Assembly (NCBI GenBank): GCA_026874595.1
Contig: CM049306.1
Location: 65,544,019 to 65,608,018, forward strand
Direction: 5' to 3'
DNA from: Sipunculus nudus
Lineage: Eukaryota; Annelida; Sipuncula; Golfingiida; Sipunculidae
DNA: 64,000 bases
Shown here: positions 1 through 12,744 of the stretch, in pieces
Layout of the letters: each line of letters opens with the position of its first letter
How positions within the stretch are numbered: position 1 is the first letter of the stretch
Made by a program: the position numbers and the translations under genes
Notes under the pieces: model-generated
The model's input: only the letters and a program-made list of their open reading frames with translations
The model's database searches: none
What the model was told of the DNA's origin: nothing

Positions 1-308
1 GGCATGACATCGTCATTTGGTTTTCACATGTGAAAACCTAAACAAGGTCAAAATCGTGTAGTGATTAATATGCCAGAGTAGGGCCAGGAGGCCCAATCAG
101 AAGGAGGGACTACATTGTCTTCTGCAGCCGCAGCACAAACAGCGTAACACCTATTAAAACATGGTGCAGGCTTCACCATACAGATTTGTTACGTTTACAC
201 CAAGGATACTTCGTCCACTTGTGAAATCCCTCCACCACTCCGGCACTATCGAAAATAATTTAACTTGTCAGCATACAAAACAAACTGGGGTTTGATATTT
301 CAGTATTA
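1..308. other. No gene seen; contains a perfect 20-bp palindrome
   Basis: No coding or repeat-family signature is recognised apart from GGTTTTCACATGTGAAAACC at 19-38, a perfect inverted repeat with no spacer. The interval ends where the 3' hairpin of a minus-strand F3 element begins. Confidence 0.5.
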
Positions 309-1315
309 TTGTATCCGCCAAAACAAGAGTTTTGCGGATACTATGTTTTCAGCCCACCGCTGCGGCCGCGTAGGTGTCCGGAGAACTCCTCCGTAACTGC
401 TGGGCGGAATTTTACAAAACCCGGAATTATGTTCGGGTCACATGTGAACTGCTGCGTCCCGATTTTTTTTTTACCTCTGACCTTTCCTCTGCGCTCTGCA
501 TCTGTTTGTGTGTCTTTTTTCACACATAAACCCACATATCTCGGGAACCGTTTGACCGATCAGGAAAATTTTTTGCACAAATGTAGCCCTTGGATAGCTT
601 TATAACATACACAAAAAAAGGTGGTGCTACCTGCAACCATGTTTGCACAGTGTCCATCTGTTTGTCTGCCTTGAGCTAAAATCACTCATATCTCTGAAGT
701 GGTTTGACTAATTCACCTGAAATTCGGCATGCGTATACATCCTGGATAGCTTTACTGATTTTATAACAGGTGGTGCCACCTACATTCACGTTTACTCTGC
801 AGACATCAAAGCTCATATCTGGGGAACCGTTTGACCGATTGGGCCAAAATTTTGCATGTGTATAGATCTCACATAGCTCTTTATCATACGCAAAACTGGT
901 GGCGCCACCTGCAACCACTTATGCACAGCGTCAATCTGTTCATCTGCTTTGGGATAAAGTCGCTCATATATATCAGCGGTGGTTTGACTTTTCCACCTGA
1001 AATTTTGCACGTTTATACATCCTTGACAGCTTTCTCGATTTTATGACAGGTGGCACCACCTACATTCACGTTTACTCTGCAGACATCCAAGCTCATATCT
1101 TGGGAGCCGTTTGACCGATTGAGCCAAAATTTTGCATGTGTATAGATCTCACATATATATCAGCGTTGGTTTGACTTATCTGCCTAAAATTTTGCAGGTT
1201 TATACATCCCCAACAGCTCTCTTGATTTTATGACAGGTGGAGCCACCTACATTCTGGTTTATGCAGCAGACATCCAAGCTCATATCTCAGGAACTGTTTG
1301 ACCGATTGGGCCAAA
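309..1315 (-). mobile_element. F3 family element, 3' portion, minus orientation
   Basis: The 3' terminal hairpin is at 311-341, with arms GTATCCGCCAAAAC and GTTTTGCGGATAC separated by four bases. It is followed inward by the conserved F3 tail containing GGAGAACTCC. Tandem core units then follow, recognised by GGTGGCGCCACC-type palindromes (exact copy at 898-909) and by recurring phrases such as TTTGACCGATTGGGCC. The 5' end is missing: at 1316 the sequence switches to a plus-oriented F3 start. Small ORFs here are core repeats read in different frames, not genes. Confidence 0.8.
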
Positions 1316-1790
1316 GTAGAATATGGGTAGTCGACAAGTGACTATGTGTATCCGCAGAAATCAGAGTGGCACGGGTGAAGTGAGGCATGGATTAAGTGGC
1401 AAGGGGAATAGAACCAGTGTGTTGAATATTAGAATGGATATCTGCAGCGTAAACGTGAATGCAGGTGGTGCCACCTGTCATAAAATCGAGAAAATTGTCC
1501 AGGATGTATAAACCTGCAAAATTTCAGGTGAATAAGTCGAACCACTGCTGAGATATGAGTGATTTTATCCCAAGGCAGATGAACAGATGGACGCTGTGCA
1601 AAAATGGTTGCAGGTGGCGCCACCATTTTTAGTGTATGTTATAAAGCCTTCCAAGGGCTACATTTGTGCAAAATCTTTAGCCTTATTGGTCAAACCTTTG
1701 CCGAGATATGTGGGTTTATGCATGGAAACAGACGCACAAATGGACGCTGGGCAGAGAAGAAAGGTCAAAGGTCAACCAAAAATGAGGGCT
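1316..1790 (+). mobile_element. F3 family element, 5' portion, plus orientation
   Basis: It starts TAGAATATGGGTAGTCGAC, a variant of the F3 5' end, with the 5' inverted repeat GTAGTCG / TGACTAT and the subterminal TGTATCCGC. Core units follow, and a DR1-type AGGTCA-A-AGGTCA lies at 1762-1774, as in other F3 tails. The usual 3' hairpin is absent. The sequence passes into E-type repeats after AATGAGGG, apparently by internal deletion relative to 59400-59760. Confidence 0.7.
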
Positions 1791-2427
1791 ACCGGATATG
1801 TATAAACATGCCCAATTTTAGGCTGACGTATCAAATTCCTCTGTAGAAATAAGCAGGCGCACAAAAGTCCATGTAGGTGGCACCACCTGTCTTGTAAATG
1901 AGAATACCATCAAAGATGCATAGGCAGGTCAAAATATCAGTCTAATAAATCAAACTTCCCCAGAGTTTGATGCACTCGGCTGACAAGGCTCAGGTGAGTA
2001 AGGCAGATGAACAGATGGACGCTGTGCAAAAATGGTTGCAGGTGGCGCCACCATTTTTAGTGTATGTTATAAAGCCTTCCAAGGGCTACATTTGTGCAAA
2101 ATCTTTAGCCTTATTGGTCAAACCTTTGCCGAGATATGTGGGTTTATGCATGGAAACAGACGCACAAATGGACGCTGGGCAGAGAAGAAAGGTCAAAGGT
2201 CAATCAAAAATGAGGGCTACCGGATATGTATAAACATGCCCAATTTTAGGCTGACGTATCAAATTCCTCTGTAGAAATAAGCAGGCGCACAAAAGTCCAT
2301 GTAGGTGGCACCACCTGTCTTGTAAATGAGAATACCATCAAAGATGCATAGGCAGGTCAAAATATCAGTCTAATAAATCAAACTTCCCCAGAGTTTGATG
2401 CACTGGGCTGACAAGGCTCAGGTGAGT
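1572..2427. repeat. 428-bp tandem duplication (1572-1999, 2000-2427)
   Basis: Two head-to-tail copies of 428 bp differ at only two positions that I could find (C/T in GGTCAAC versus GGTCAAT, and C/G in GCACTCGG versus GCACTGGG). The 7-mer AAGGCAG occurs at 1572, 2000 and 2428, that is, at all three junctions. The related locus at 59700-59960 has a single copy, so the duplication is local and recent. Confidence 0.92.
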
Positions 2428-4318
2428 AAGGCAGTTGCCCCCGAGTGACCTGTGACAAATTGCTGCCTCAAGCTACTGCACTGAGTGAACTCTTGACCTG
2501 CACCTGGCTTAACTGAGTGAACTTTTGACCTGTACCTGGCTGCACTGAGTGAACTCTTGACCTGTTGCATAATCTGACACAGCTGGCCGTCTGCCAAAGC
2601 TAAAAATAGATTCAGGCTGAACTTTGGTACCAAATATGATGCAGTGAGCAGTCTGCCAAAGCTATAAATAGAATGCAGCTACTGCACTGATTGAACTCTT
2701 GACCTATACCTTGCTGCACTTCTTCCAATCCTGGCACTGTGCCAAAACTATTTATAGAGCTGACATCATCTTGGCTAATGGCCAACATCAAGGCACTGGC
2801 AATCTGCCAATGGTAAACCAAGTGCTGCCATCTGTACATTAAAGTGGTCCCTACTTGAAATAACTATGAAATTTATTTTCCCAATACAAAATGCTTTTCA
2901 GCTGACTTTTTATAAAAAAAAAGAAATCAGGAATATATGTAAAATTATTACGGATGCATACTGAATGCAAAATTAAAATACAGATATATCTAATTGATGG
3001 CAAATTCTTGAATTAAGTTGAGCAGGGATACAAAAAATTTATAATCCACGTACATTTGTCTTTATATAGCCACAGAGAGCTGAATATCCATGATTGTAAC
3101 ATTGTCTGGTATGATAAATAACTTTAACCATCAATCTAAATTTTTTAAAAGCTTTTAAAAAAACTTTCTTTTCAATATTAACCAAAGATAACCTGAAATC
3201 TAAATGTCTAGTGGCATGATGTAATAGATGCTGATAAACTGGTGCTAGGCTTGATGTAACAGCATCACACAGCTAACATGTATGGTAAAATGACTCAATT
3301 CAATCTCCATAATTCAGCCAAAAATCATTCATGTGGAACCATTTATGACAATTATTACAAGAATTATTGTAGGGATTATTCTTGTAAAATATTTAACAAA
3401 CTGGCTTCAGTGGCATCAGTTGAAAAACGTTTCGCAGGTTTATAACTCATATAGGAAGATACACCAAATTGGCTAAGTTCAGCTTCCCATAAATCAGCCA
3501 AAAAGCACTGAACCAAAACCATTTGAACAAATTTGAATTATCAATATCTGAGGATAATTGATGTGTGAGATTTAAGAATTTGGCCCAGTGGTTTTTGAGA
3601 AGAAGATCTTTGTATCCACTGTGCTAAAATGGGCTGTTATGGCATATGACTAAATTCAGCTTCCCATAACTTAGCCAAAAGTCACTGAAAAGAGACCATT
3701 TGAACAAACTTCAGAAAGCACTACCCTAGGATCATTTCTGTGCAATATTAAAAAATTTTGGCCAATGGGTTCAGAGAGGAAGTTTTTTGTAGCTCTCAGT
3801 GTGATACAGGCACTGATGACTCCATACAAAAAAGGCCGATGCAGGTGGCGCCACCAATACCTCAATTTCAGATATGACCTATGTGACCAACATTGGCATA
3901 AAATTTGGTGATGATAGCTACAGCAGTTTTTGAGATTTAAATTTTAATATGCTTTTTTGCACAGTTAACAAAGTTCAACCTCCTGTAACTCGGCCAAAAA
4001 TCTCTGAACTGGAACCATTTGAACAAACTTGAGAAAGATTGTTCCAGGGATCATTTCTGTAAAATATTAAACAATTTGGCTGGGCAGTTTTGGAGAAGAA
4101 GATTTTTAAAGCTTTTTTAGCTTTTTCCCTATAAAATCTAGGAAAATGCAGTTAGTAAAAAAAAAAACAAAATCTGATATAGTTTTTTGAATAACTGATT
4201 ATTTGCAAAAAATTTGGTGATGCTAACTCCTGCCGTTTTTGAGATAGCTATGGTTAACGTACAGACGACGCACGACCCATGACACACGACGGAGCACCAT
4301 CGCATAAGCTCACAGGTT
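2428..4318 (+). mobile_element. E family element, copy 1, with 37-bp minisatellite
   Basis: This is co-linear with 59950-62224. About 2460-2560 holds three to four short units of the type CACTGAGTGAACTCTTGACC. From about 3300 there are diverged tandem units containing CAGCCAAAA and ACCATTTGAACAAA. The element ends at about 4318 with CGCATAAGCTCACAGGTTCGC followed by TAAAAA. The host sequence after the end (AAATGAAGTTTTTCATTAAT) is the middle of an F2 element, so E inserted into F2. No coding potential is seen. Confidence 0.75.
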
Positions 4319-5243
4319 CGCTAAAAATGAAGTTTTTCATTAATATCTCGAAGGTATTAAGTCCTAGTGACCAAATTCTTGGCATGGTAGGGGATTTTGG
4401 AGACATCTAATTGTATGCCAAATTTTAGGAACTGAGAGCTGAAGGTGGGGAGCTGAGCTCCTGCAAACTGCATAACACTAGCTTGATGTAAAAAATATGT
4501 TACATGGTGCTTGAAAACTTGAATAAAATCTAAACTTTTTGATCAACTGGTTTCAAATTTTCGGTGTTAACAGACAATATGCAAATAAAAACATGCTGTG
4601 AAAATTAAATCCACAGTTCTTACAGGAAAAAAACATGCCATGGTCAAAGTTGGGCAAAATTTAAGGTACCAATTTTTTATTTTTGTTAATATTTAAAAAA
4701 AATTAAAAGATTTTGATCTAATTTTGGGTATACAATTTAATTTTGATTAATTAAAGTTATATTACTGGAAAAAAAGTCCATAGCTTTAACATGTTTTGTG
4801 TTAAGTGATCAAATATTTTTCCTGATTTTTTACAAAATGCATTATGTTTGGGCCCATAACTTTTTTAAATTATATAATACAGACATAATTTCTGGCATGT
4901 ACATAGGAACTATATAGGGGAATATTTATGGGGAATATTTATGGTAAATATGAAAAAAAACAGATGAGTAGTTTTCATATTAGGCAGTCCTAAAGTGTGA
5001 AAATAGGTTATTAATAAAAAATTGAGGTTTTTCCTTAATTTCTCAAAGGTACGAAGTCGCAAAGACCCAGTTTTCGGCTTGGTAGGAGATCTTGGGACAT
5101 CTAACATTATGCCAAATTTTGAACTCCTAGGTCTTATGGTTTCAAAACGTGCCACATCTACGGATGAACGGACGGACAGACGGACGGAAGACGGACAATG
5201 GACCACGACTATAGCTCAGATGACTTATAGTCAGCTGAGCTAA
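4319..5243 (+). mobile_element. F2 family element, 3' portion
   Basis: The body matches 8370-9270 and 43450-44357. A GACGGACGG-type tract at 5170-5190 precedes the 3' hairpin at 5213-5241, whose arms are AGCTCAGATGACT and AGTCAGCTGAGCT with a TAT loop and one mismatch. The hairpin is followed by TAAAAA. It is non-coding. Confidence 0.8.
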
Positions 5244-5249
5244 AAAGAT

Positions 5250-5687
5250 CAATGTAGTTGGTGCCACCAATACCTCAATTTCAGATATGACATATTAACA
5301 AACATTGGCATAAAATTTGGTGATGACAGATCTAGCCGCTTCTGAGATTGAAATTTTAGTGTGCTTCTTTGGACAGATGACTAAGTTCAACCTCCTGTAT
5401 CTCAGCAAAAAAACTCCGAACTGGAACCATTTGAACAAATTTGAGAGAGATTGTTCCAGGGATCATTTCTGTGAAATATGGGACAATTAGGCTTTACAGT
5501 TTCAGAGAAGAAGATTTTTAAAGCTTTTTTAGCTTTTTCCCCATAAAATCTAAGAAAATGGAGTTAGAAAAAAAAAATAAACAAGTTTTTCAGATGACTG
5601 ACTATTTTTGAGTTAGCTATGGTTAACGTACAGATGATGCAAGACAGAAGACGCCGCACCATTGCATAAGCTCACAGGTTCGCTTAT
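5250..5687 (+). mobile_element. E family element, 3' terminal fragment
   Basis: It begins at a GTTGGTGCCACCAATACC core motif and ends with GCATAAGCTCACAGGTTCGC at 5668-5687, parallel to 3845-4318 and 61740-62224. It is 5'-truncated directly against the F2 3' end. Confidence 0.7.
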
Positions 5688-5859
5688 GACAGCAGCTCCA
5701 GATGCACAATGAAGGATGGCTCATAGGTATAGCTCAGCTGACATACAGATGGCTAAGCTATAAATTATGGGGCTAGATTTTTACAAGGATTTAACATGTT
5801 CAAGATCTTTTATATCTTTCAAACGAATGATATATATAATCAATGCAAACATAACTCAC

Positions 5860-5960
5860 AGTTGGCAGTATTTCAACATTTATCTTTTGTGATCGCAAAT
5901 ACTTCATGATCTTTCGATTAACTGGAGTTCCTCTTTCCCCAGTACCAAGCACCAAGATAT
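5860..5960 (-). CDS. NDUFAF3: NDUFAF3-like gene, internal exon (C-terminal half of MTH938-like domain)
   Basis: Read on the minus strand, a TTCCAG acceptor precedes base 5960 and a GTGAGT donor follows base 5860. The 101-bp exon starts by completing a split codon and ends in phase 0. It encodes ILVLGTGERG and continues through MKYLRSQKINVEILPT. This matches the segment of NDUFAF3 containing the conserved hydrophobic strand plus VGTG-type loop and the following helix, just before the conserved NACATFNFL region. NDUFAF3 is known as a mitochondrial inner-membrane-associated assembly factor that works with NDUFAF4 early in complex I assembly. The exon that should follow is not found between 1 and 5859, so it probably lies left of the window. 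The related DUF498/AAMDC family is an alternative, but the neighbouring exon favours NDUFAF3. Confidence 0.85.
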
Positions 5961-6271
5961 CTGGAATATGAAAGTTTGAGAAAAATTGATATAGGAGAAC
6001 TACGCGTCTACATTTGAATAATGTTACCATAAAGTTCCCAATAGAAGTCCTGACTTGTACAAGGACAGGTGGCCCATGATGGTTAGCTGAATTTGATACA
6101 CAAGTGACAGATATATTAATGATGTTATGATCTGATGAAATGGCATATTTGTTAAGGAACCTTGAAGAATGGGTAGAATGACCTCGAGAGGACTAAAATT
6201 CACGCTTTTTACCCATTGTCTTTAAAAAGAGGTTACAGTGACCTTATTAAGGGTTTCCAAGGAGATTTTAC

Positions 6272-9200
6272 CAGGGTTTGTACTCACCTCGCAGATCAAA
6301 ATTCCACGAGTTTTCGAGGTTATCTCAAGGTTTTACAGGGATTTTTCCAGGTCACAATAAATAACAACACTGAACAATCTATCTTATGACAAGACTTATC
6401 CTATTAGTCTTTAAAAAGAATCAATTTAAATTAAATGTTGATATTAAAACAATATCGTCATAGTACCTATATGCAACAGTGCTGGCAAGCCCGTTAGATT
6501 CCCGAACAGACACCAGGCAGCGCTACTGCTATAAACATCGAGCTCAGGTTACATAACCTGCCGCCATCGATATCACATGCCACTTATGGGCTAAATCTAT
6601 GGCATGGAACAATGACCTACACAAAAATTCAAGATTTATTCCAGGTGTACATTGAAACAAGGGACCTATGGGTCACGACGCTCAGCTGTTATATATGATA
6701 AAAAAATATTATTTAGAAATGAGGCACATGCTGGTTTTGTGTGGTAATAAATATAAGCTGTATTATGAGTTGTTGTTGTTTAGCTTATGTATGATTTTGA
6801 TAGTACCTTTGGAGACAGGGAAGAGGATTGATTTCATTTATTTTATTAACAAATGGAGTACTATTGTCACACAGATTTTGACTTGACCATATAACTTATA
6901 AGCAGAACATATAATATAAGAGTTTAACTATTTATTAAAAAAAATACAAATATTGTCCCAAATATAATTTTTATTAAAAATAATAAGAGAATCATATGAT
7001 TTTTCAAAATGAAATATAACTGATATGATTATTAAAATAATATTAAAGAATATATTCATGAATGCATTCATGAATACATTTTGAAAGTATTTGCACGAGT
7101 ATTCATATATTTTCATTTTTTACCTGAATTCCGATTCTTTATGCAAGAAATTTTATAATGGAGTACAAAATCATATTCGTATTTAAATACAATTACAAAG
7201 TATTTGCACCATGTCTGGAATTTATTCAGTTTTCACCAAACAATGATGTTGAGAATCCAGATTATACAAAATTCACTCATTTAAATAATGATCATAAGTA
7301 CCTGGTTTTATGGCTTTTATTTATATTAAAAAATAACTGTAAAAAATTCATTTTGGACTAATTTCACATTAATGTACACACTTGACACAGCAGGAATCTA
7401 GATTAATATTATCAACTGCATCTTTGTCTAATTTCCTTCATATGATCCCTAATGATTAGTAATGAATAATATGATTTACTTCTTTATCATTAAAATTGAA
7501 CTGAAAAATGCCATAGGTGACTGCATGGTGTTATTTGGAATATGTGACATTCTACCCATCGATACAAGATTCTTATATCATCAGTAACTGCAAGTTAATT
7601 TCCTGTTATTATAAACTAACAAATTCCTTTTCTATTTTTCTTTAATTTGTTATTAAAAACCAATAAAAATTTATTAATTTATTGTTTTTTGTTATGTTCT
7701 TGGTTAAAACTACTAGATGAGTTGGGTTGGACACCTGGATCAACTGTGGCTTGCCATAAGCTGCCTGGATTCCATGTATGCCTCGCCTCAAGCGTGCATA
7801 ATTTGATGAAAGGTCAACAAGGTCAACATACAGGTGACTCAAGAGGGGCTGGAGAGAGCCAAAGTCTGACAGGGTCTCATAAAAAACATTAATAAAAGCT
7901 ACAATTTTTGGCCAATTTCTTTCAGCTTTCTAAACTAAAAAGCTGAAATGCTTATGTGTGCATGATATGAAAATTATATCAACAGTGCTCACGGGAAACA
8001 AACGTGCCATGGTCACAGTTGGGCAAAATTTAAGGTACTAATTTTATATTTATACTAAATAAAATTTGAAAAATTCAGAACTAATTTTGGGTATTCAATT
8101 GAATCTTGATTAAATAATGTTACATCCCTGACAAAAAAATCTCTAGCTTCAGCAATGCTCTTGTTAAGGGAGTAAATATATTTCTTGATTTTTTACAAAG
8201 TGCATTATGTTTGGGCCCATAACTTAAAACAATTACACAATACTGACATCATTCTGGCATGTGCATAGAGAATGAAAAATATGTATATTATTAATGATTA
8301 AAGTCAGATCAGTGGTTTTGATATTAGGCAGTCTTGAAGTGTAACAATGGGTTTTTAATGGAAAAATGAAGTTTTTCATTAATATCTCGAATGTCCTAGT
8401 GACCAAATTCTTGGCATGGTAGGGCATTTTGGAGACATCTAACTGTATGCCGAATTTTAAGGAACTTAGAGCTGAAGCTGGGGAGCTGAGCTCTTGCAAA
8501 CTGCATAACACTAGCTTGATGTAAACAATATGTTACATGGTGCTTGAAAACTTGATTAAAATCTACAGTTTTTGATCAACTGGTTTCAAATTTTTGGTGT
8601 TAACAGTTGAAATGCTAACAAAAACATGCTGTGAAAATTAAATCCACAGTACTTACAGGAAAAAAAACGTGCCATGGTCAAAGTTGGGCAAAATTTAAGG
8701 TACCAATTTTTTATTTTTATTAATATTTTAAAAAATTTAAAAGATTTTGATCTTATTTTGGGTATACAATTTAATTTTGATTAATTAAAGTTATATTACT
8801 GGAAAAAAGGTATATAGCATTAACATTTTTTGTGTTAAGTGATCAAATATCTTTTCTGATTTTTTACAAAATGCATTATGTTTGGGCCCATAACTTTTTT
8901 AAATTAAATAATACAGACATAATTTCTGGCATGTACATAGGAACTATATAGAGGAATATTTATGGTAAATATGAGGTAAAACAGATGAGTGGTTTTGATA
9001 TTAGGCAGTCCTGAAGTGTGAAAATAGGTTTTTAATAAAAAATTGAGGTTTTTCCTTAATTTCTCAAAGGAACGAAGTTGCAAACACCCAGTTTTCGGCT
9101 TAGTAGGAGATCTTGGGGACATCTAACATTATGCCGAATTTTGGATTCCTAGGTCTTACGGTTTCAAAATGTGCCACATCTACGGACGGACGGACGGACG

Positions 9201-9364
9201 GACAGACGGACGGACGACGGACAATGGACCACGACTATAGCTCAGATGACTTATAGTCAGCTGAGCTAAAAATCCCATTTTTCCAGGTTTTCCAGGACCT
9301 GGAAAAATTATTTGGAATATGCATGCCTGAGTATTCCAGGTTTCCAGGTTGAGTACAAACCCTG
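6272..9364. mobile_element. hAT-like non-autonomous element, split by an F2 insertion
   Basis: The terminal inverted repeat CAGGGTTTGTACTCA at 6272 is matched by TGAGTACAAACCCTG ending at 9364. CAGGG ends are typical of hAT elements. Subterminal TTCCAGG / CCTGGAA motifs occur near both ends. Removing the F2 insertion leaves about 480 bp of element. The flanking 8-mers (GATTTTAC and ATTGACCA) are not a clean duplication, so the superfamily call rests on the ends only. Confidence 0.65.
6658..9270 (+). mobile_element. F2 family element, near full length
   Basis: The 5' end is ACAAGGGACCTATGGGTCAC followed by subterminal GCTCAGCTG. The 3' end has a (GGAC)n tract at 9183-9215 and a hairpin at 9239-9267 (AGCTCAGATGACT / AGTCAGCTGAGCT, TAT loop) followed by TAAAAA. 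It is closely similar to 42214-44357, which lacks about 490 bp equivalent to 6710-7200. Small AT-rich ORFs do not resemble known proteins. It is non-autonomous. Confidence 0.82.
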
Positions 9365-9693
9365 ATTGACCAGAACTTCCTATAGATGCTAAGTCAGAAG
9401 TTTCTATGTCCAACTGCTACGATTTGTGTCTCATATTGTGAACTCTCAAACAGCTCACAGAATATAGCTCACAGTGACCTTATTTTGGATTTTCAAGAAG
9501 GCTTTACATGATCTCCTGGATCATAATTAAATTTGAGCTTCTATTACGATTTGTGCCCGTCTGACTAACAGGGTGTAAAAATCATTTTCTTTCACAATAG
9601 CTCACAGAATATTGATCAGATTATTATTAGTTCAGGTTTCAAAGAATTTTTTACTGGATCTTTATCAAATTAGAAGTTTCCATGCCCAACTAT
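9365..9693 (+). repeat. Remnant of F2-type core array with TGACC palindromes
   Basis: The interval has two units sharing phrases such as AGCTCACAGTGACC, CAAGAAGG and ACGATTTGTG with the arrays at 47.6-49.2 and 50.7 kb. It continues the sequence interrupted at 6271, which ends in a matching TTTCCAAGGAGATTTT. Confidence 0.6.
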
Positions 9694-9991
9694 AAACAAG
9701 TGACCCATGGGTCATGACGCTCAGCTGCCAAGCATGACCTGCGACATCATGGGCTGAGATTCACAACTTCCAGTCAAATTTTGAAGAACCAATTTGCCAA
9801 TTTGTTGAAATTTTCTACGACAACAGAAATATAATATATCACCTATGTCCGGTTAAAACACAGTGAATTGATGGTCTGAGGAAAATGTATGATTGTTAAG
9901 GTATCTAGAACTATTCCCATAGCTTACTTGATACCTGTCAGTCTCAAAAGGAACACCACAAAGGGCAAATATAAGATCAAAATATATAGCA

Positions 9992-11704
9992 AACTAGATG
10001 TGTCGGAACGACACGAATGCCCCCACCTTGGGCAAATTAGAAACATTTGTAAAATTTGGAAATTTTTTTAAGTTCAGGAGGTGTCGTATGGTCAAAAGTA
10101 GGTCAACAAGGGCAAAATGCAAACTTGATCTGTAACGGGTCATTATCAAGCAACACACCAAAAATCATGCCAGTATATGCAGGCATTGTGAAAAAAAGTC
10201 CATACATGTGCATTTTCCATGAAATTTTCTATGTTTAGGAGCCATAAAACAATCAAAAGTAGGTCAACCGGGATGAAACGCAAACTCGATCTGTAACTGT
10301 CATTATCTGCCCACACAAAAAAAATCAGGGTGGTATCTGCAGGCATTGAGGAAAAAAAGTCAGTACATATGCATTTGTTATGAAAATTTATATTTTTCAT
10401 GAAACTTTCTATGATCAGGAGCAGTCAAATGGTCCAAAGTAGGTCAACTGAGACAAAACAAGAACTCGATCTGTAACTGGTCATTATCTGTCTACACACC
10501 AAAAATCAGGCCCGTATCTGCAGGCACTGCGAAAAAAAGTCCATACATGTGCACCTTTTTATGAAATTTTCTATGTTAGAGCACCGTCAAACGGTCAAAA
10601 ATAGGTCAACTGGGACAAAACGTGAACTTGATCTGTAACTGGTCATTATCTGCCCACACACCAAAAATCAGGCCAATATCTGCAGGTATTGTGAAGAAAA
10701 GTCTGTACATTAGTGTATTTGTCATTAAAATATATATTTTACATGAAATTTTCTATGTTCAGGAGCCGTAAAACAGTCAAAAGTAGGTCAACCGGGACGA
10801 AACGCAAACTCCATCTGTAACTGGTCTATATCTGCCGACACACCAAAAATTAGGCCAATATCTGCAGGCATTGCGAAAAAAAGTCTGTACATGTGTATCT
10901 GTCATGAATATTTCTATTTTTCATGAAATTTTCTAAGTTTAGGAGCCGTAAAACAGTCAAAAGTAGGTCAACCGGGACGAAATGTGAACTCGATCTGTAA
11001 CTGGTCTATATCTGCCCACACATCATAAAATCAGGCCAATATCTGCAGGCATTGCGAAAAAAAGTCCGTACATGTGTATCTGTCATGAATATTTCTATTT
11101 TTCATGAAAATTTCTAAGTTTAGGAGCCGTAAAACGGTCAAAAGTAGGTCAACCGGGACGAAACGGAAACTCGATCTGTAACTGGTCTATATCTGTCCAC
11201 ACACCAAAAATCAGGCCAATATCTGCAGGCACTGCGAAGAAAAGTCCGTACATGTGTATTTGTCATGAAATTTCATCTTTTCATGAAATTTTCTATGTTC
11301 AGGAGCCGTAAAACGGTCAATAGTAGGTCAACCAACACAAAACGCGAACTCGATCTGTAACTGGTCTATATCTGCTCACACACCAAAAATCAGGCCAATA
11401 TCTGCAGGCATTGGGAAAAAAAGTCCGTACATGTGTATCTGTCATGAATATTTCTATTTTTCATGAAATTTTCTAAGTTTAGGAGCCGTAAAACAGTCAA
11501 AAGTAGGTCAACCGGGACGAAACGCGAACTCGATTTGTAACTGGTCTATATCTGCCCACACACCAAAAATCAGGCCAATATCTGCAGGCATTGCGAAAAA
11601 AAGTCCGTACAACTGTTTGATTTCGGAATGACGGAAGGATGGAAGGACGGAATGACGGACATGGGTAAAACTATATGCCCCGGCCACTTTGTGGCGGGGG
11701 CATA
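9992..11704 (+). mobile_element. F1 family element, full length, with 160-180-bp tandem core
   Basis: The 5' end is AACTAGAT, then a perfect palindrome GTGTCG-GAA-CGACAC (10000-10014) and subterminal ATGCCCCC. The core (about 10060-11640) is nine tandem units. Markers AGGAGCCGTA at 10761, 10941, 11122, 11301 and 11481 give a 180-bp period, and two earlier units are about 162 bp. A degenerate GACGGAAGG tract precedes the 3' hairpin at 11674-11704 (arms TATGCCCCGGCCAC / GTGGCGGGGGCATA, TTT loop). The distal arm is the inverted subterminal motif. The empty paralogous site at 40432-40450 shows no target duplication. Confidence 0.88.
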
Positions 11705-12744
11705 AAAATCAAGGAAATCCATGCAAGAATTATTGAGAAACAGGTGCTTCTGTATGAATTTTTATTCAATACAAGCCAACTATACTGCACTTTCATATAT
11801 GATGATAATATTTATTAAGAAATATTTGACCCAATCCTTTGCAAGATTACATTAATATACGTCCGACTGCCTTCACTTTAACAGTTCTTGAGATAATATG
11901 ATCAAAAGGAATTTAAAGATGGTTGCCTGGTGGCCATTTTGGACTTCTGACAGGTCTGAAATCAGACAACAACCATTCTGTAAATCGGACCAAAAATTGA
12001 AGGAAAATTACTGAAACTGCACTGAAAAAAGGATTTCTAAGGTGGCTAACTGGCAGACATAATGGATTTCTGACAAGTCTGACATTTGATATCACACATC
12101 CTCCAATAAGAGACCAAACTTGGGGCAAATTCTCCAAATGATGTTACAGTAATGAATGTCCAAAACAATTCAAAAGGCATGTTCAGGCGCTCATATCAGA
12201 TTTACAGATATGCAAATGTAAAAGTGTAGGTCCAATATTTTTATTATCACTCTGTTTTCAATGGGGTCAGCAGGGTTGGTAAACTGCAAAACCTGAAAGA
12301 AAAGAAATGCAGAAAGCATGACTAAGAGTCTTGTAATAAAATAAAGCCATCCTAAATCAAGTACACATCCACATATTATTAGAACAAACACTTGCTTTTA
12401 TATGAGGTGATTTATATAAAAATATTCAGATATCTAGGAAACTAAGTTTATTGCTATGATTCCATAAAATAAACTGCAAAATGTTCCCATCATCTTATAA
12501 ATCAGTAGCTAAACCTTAATACTTTACTCTCATAGTGTTAATTCCTGGCTGAAGTATTCCAACAACAGTGTTTTGTTATGCAGTAACGAGGTACTTATCA
12601 CTCAGCCTTATCACTTAATAGCCTAATACAAAAGGGAGTCATCTGTCACCAGTGTAACTCACAATTACAGCCATATGGTGAGATGTACCAGCTGGAGTGC
12701 AAGCTTATATATACAAGTAAAATAGAAATGGTCTACAAAATATA

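Noticed and set aside
1604-2274. Paired 80-codon ORFs with identical starts
   Set aside because: They are the same frame in the two halves of the 428-bp tandem duplication over F3 core sequence, which recurs non-coding elsewhere.
10060-11640. CRISPR-like array of regular repeats
   Set aside because: Units are 160-180 bp, wholly repeated with no unique spacers, inside a eukaryotic transposon with terminal hairpins.
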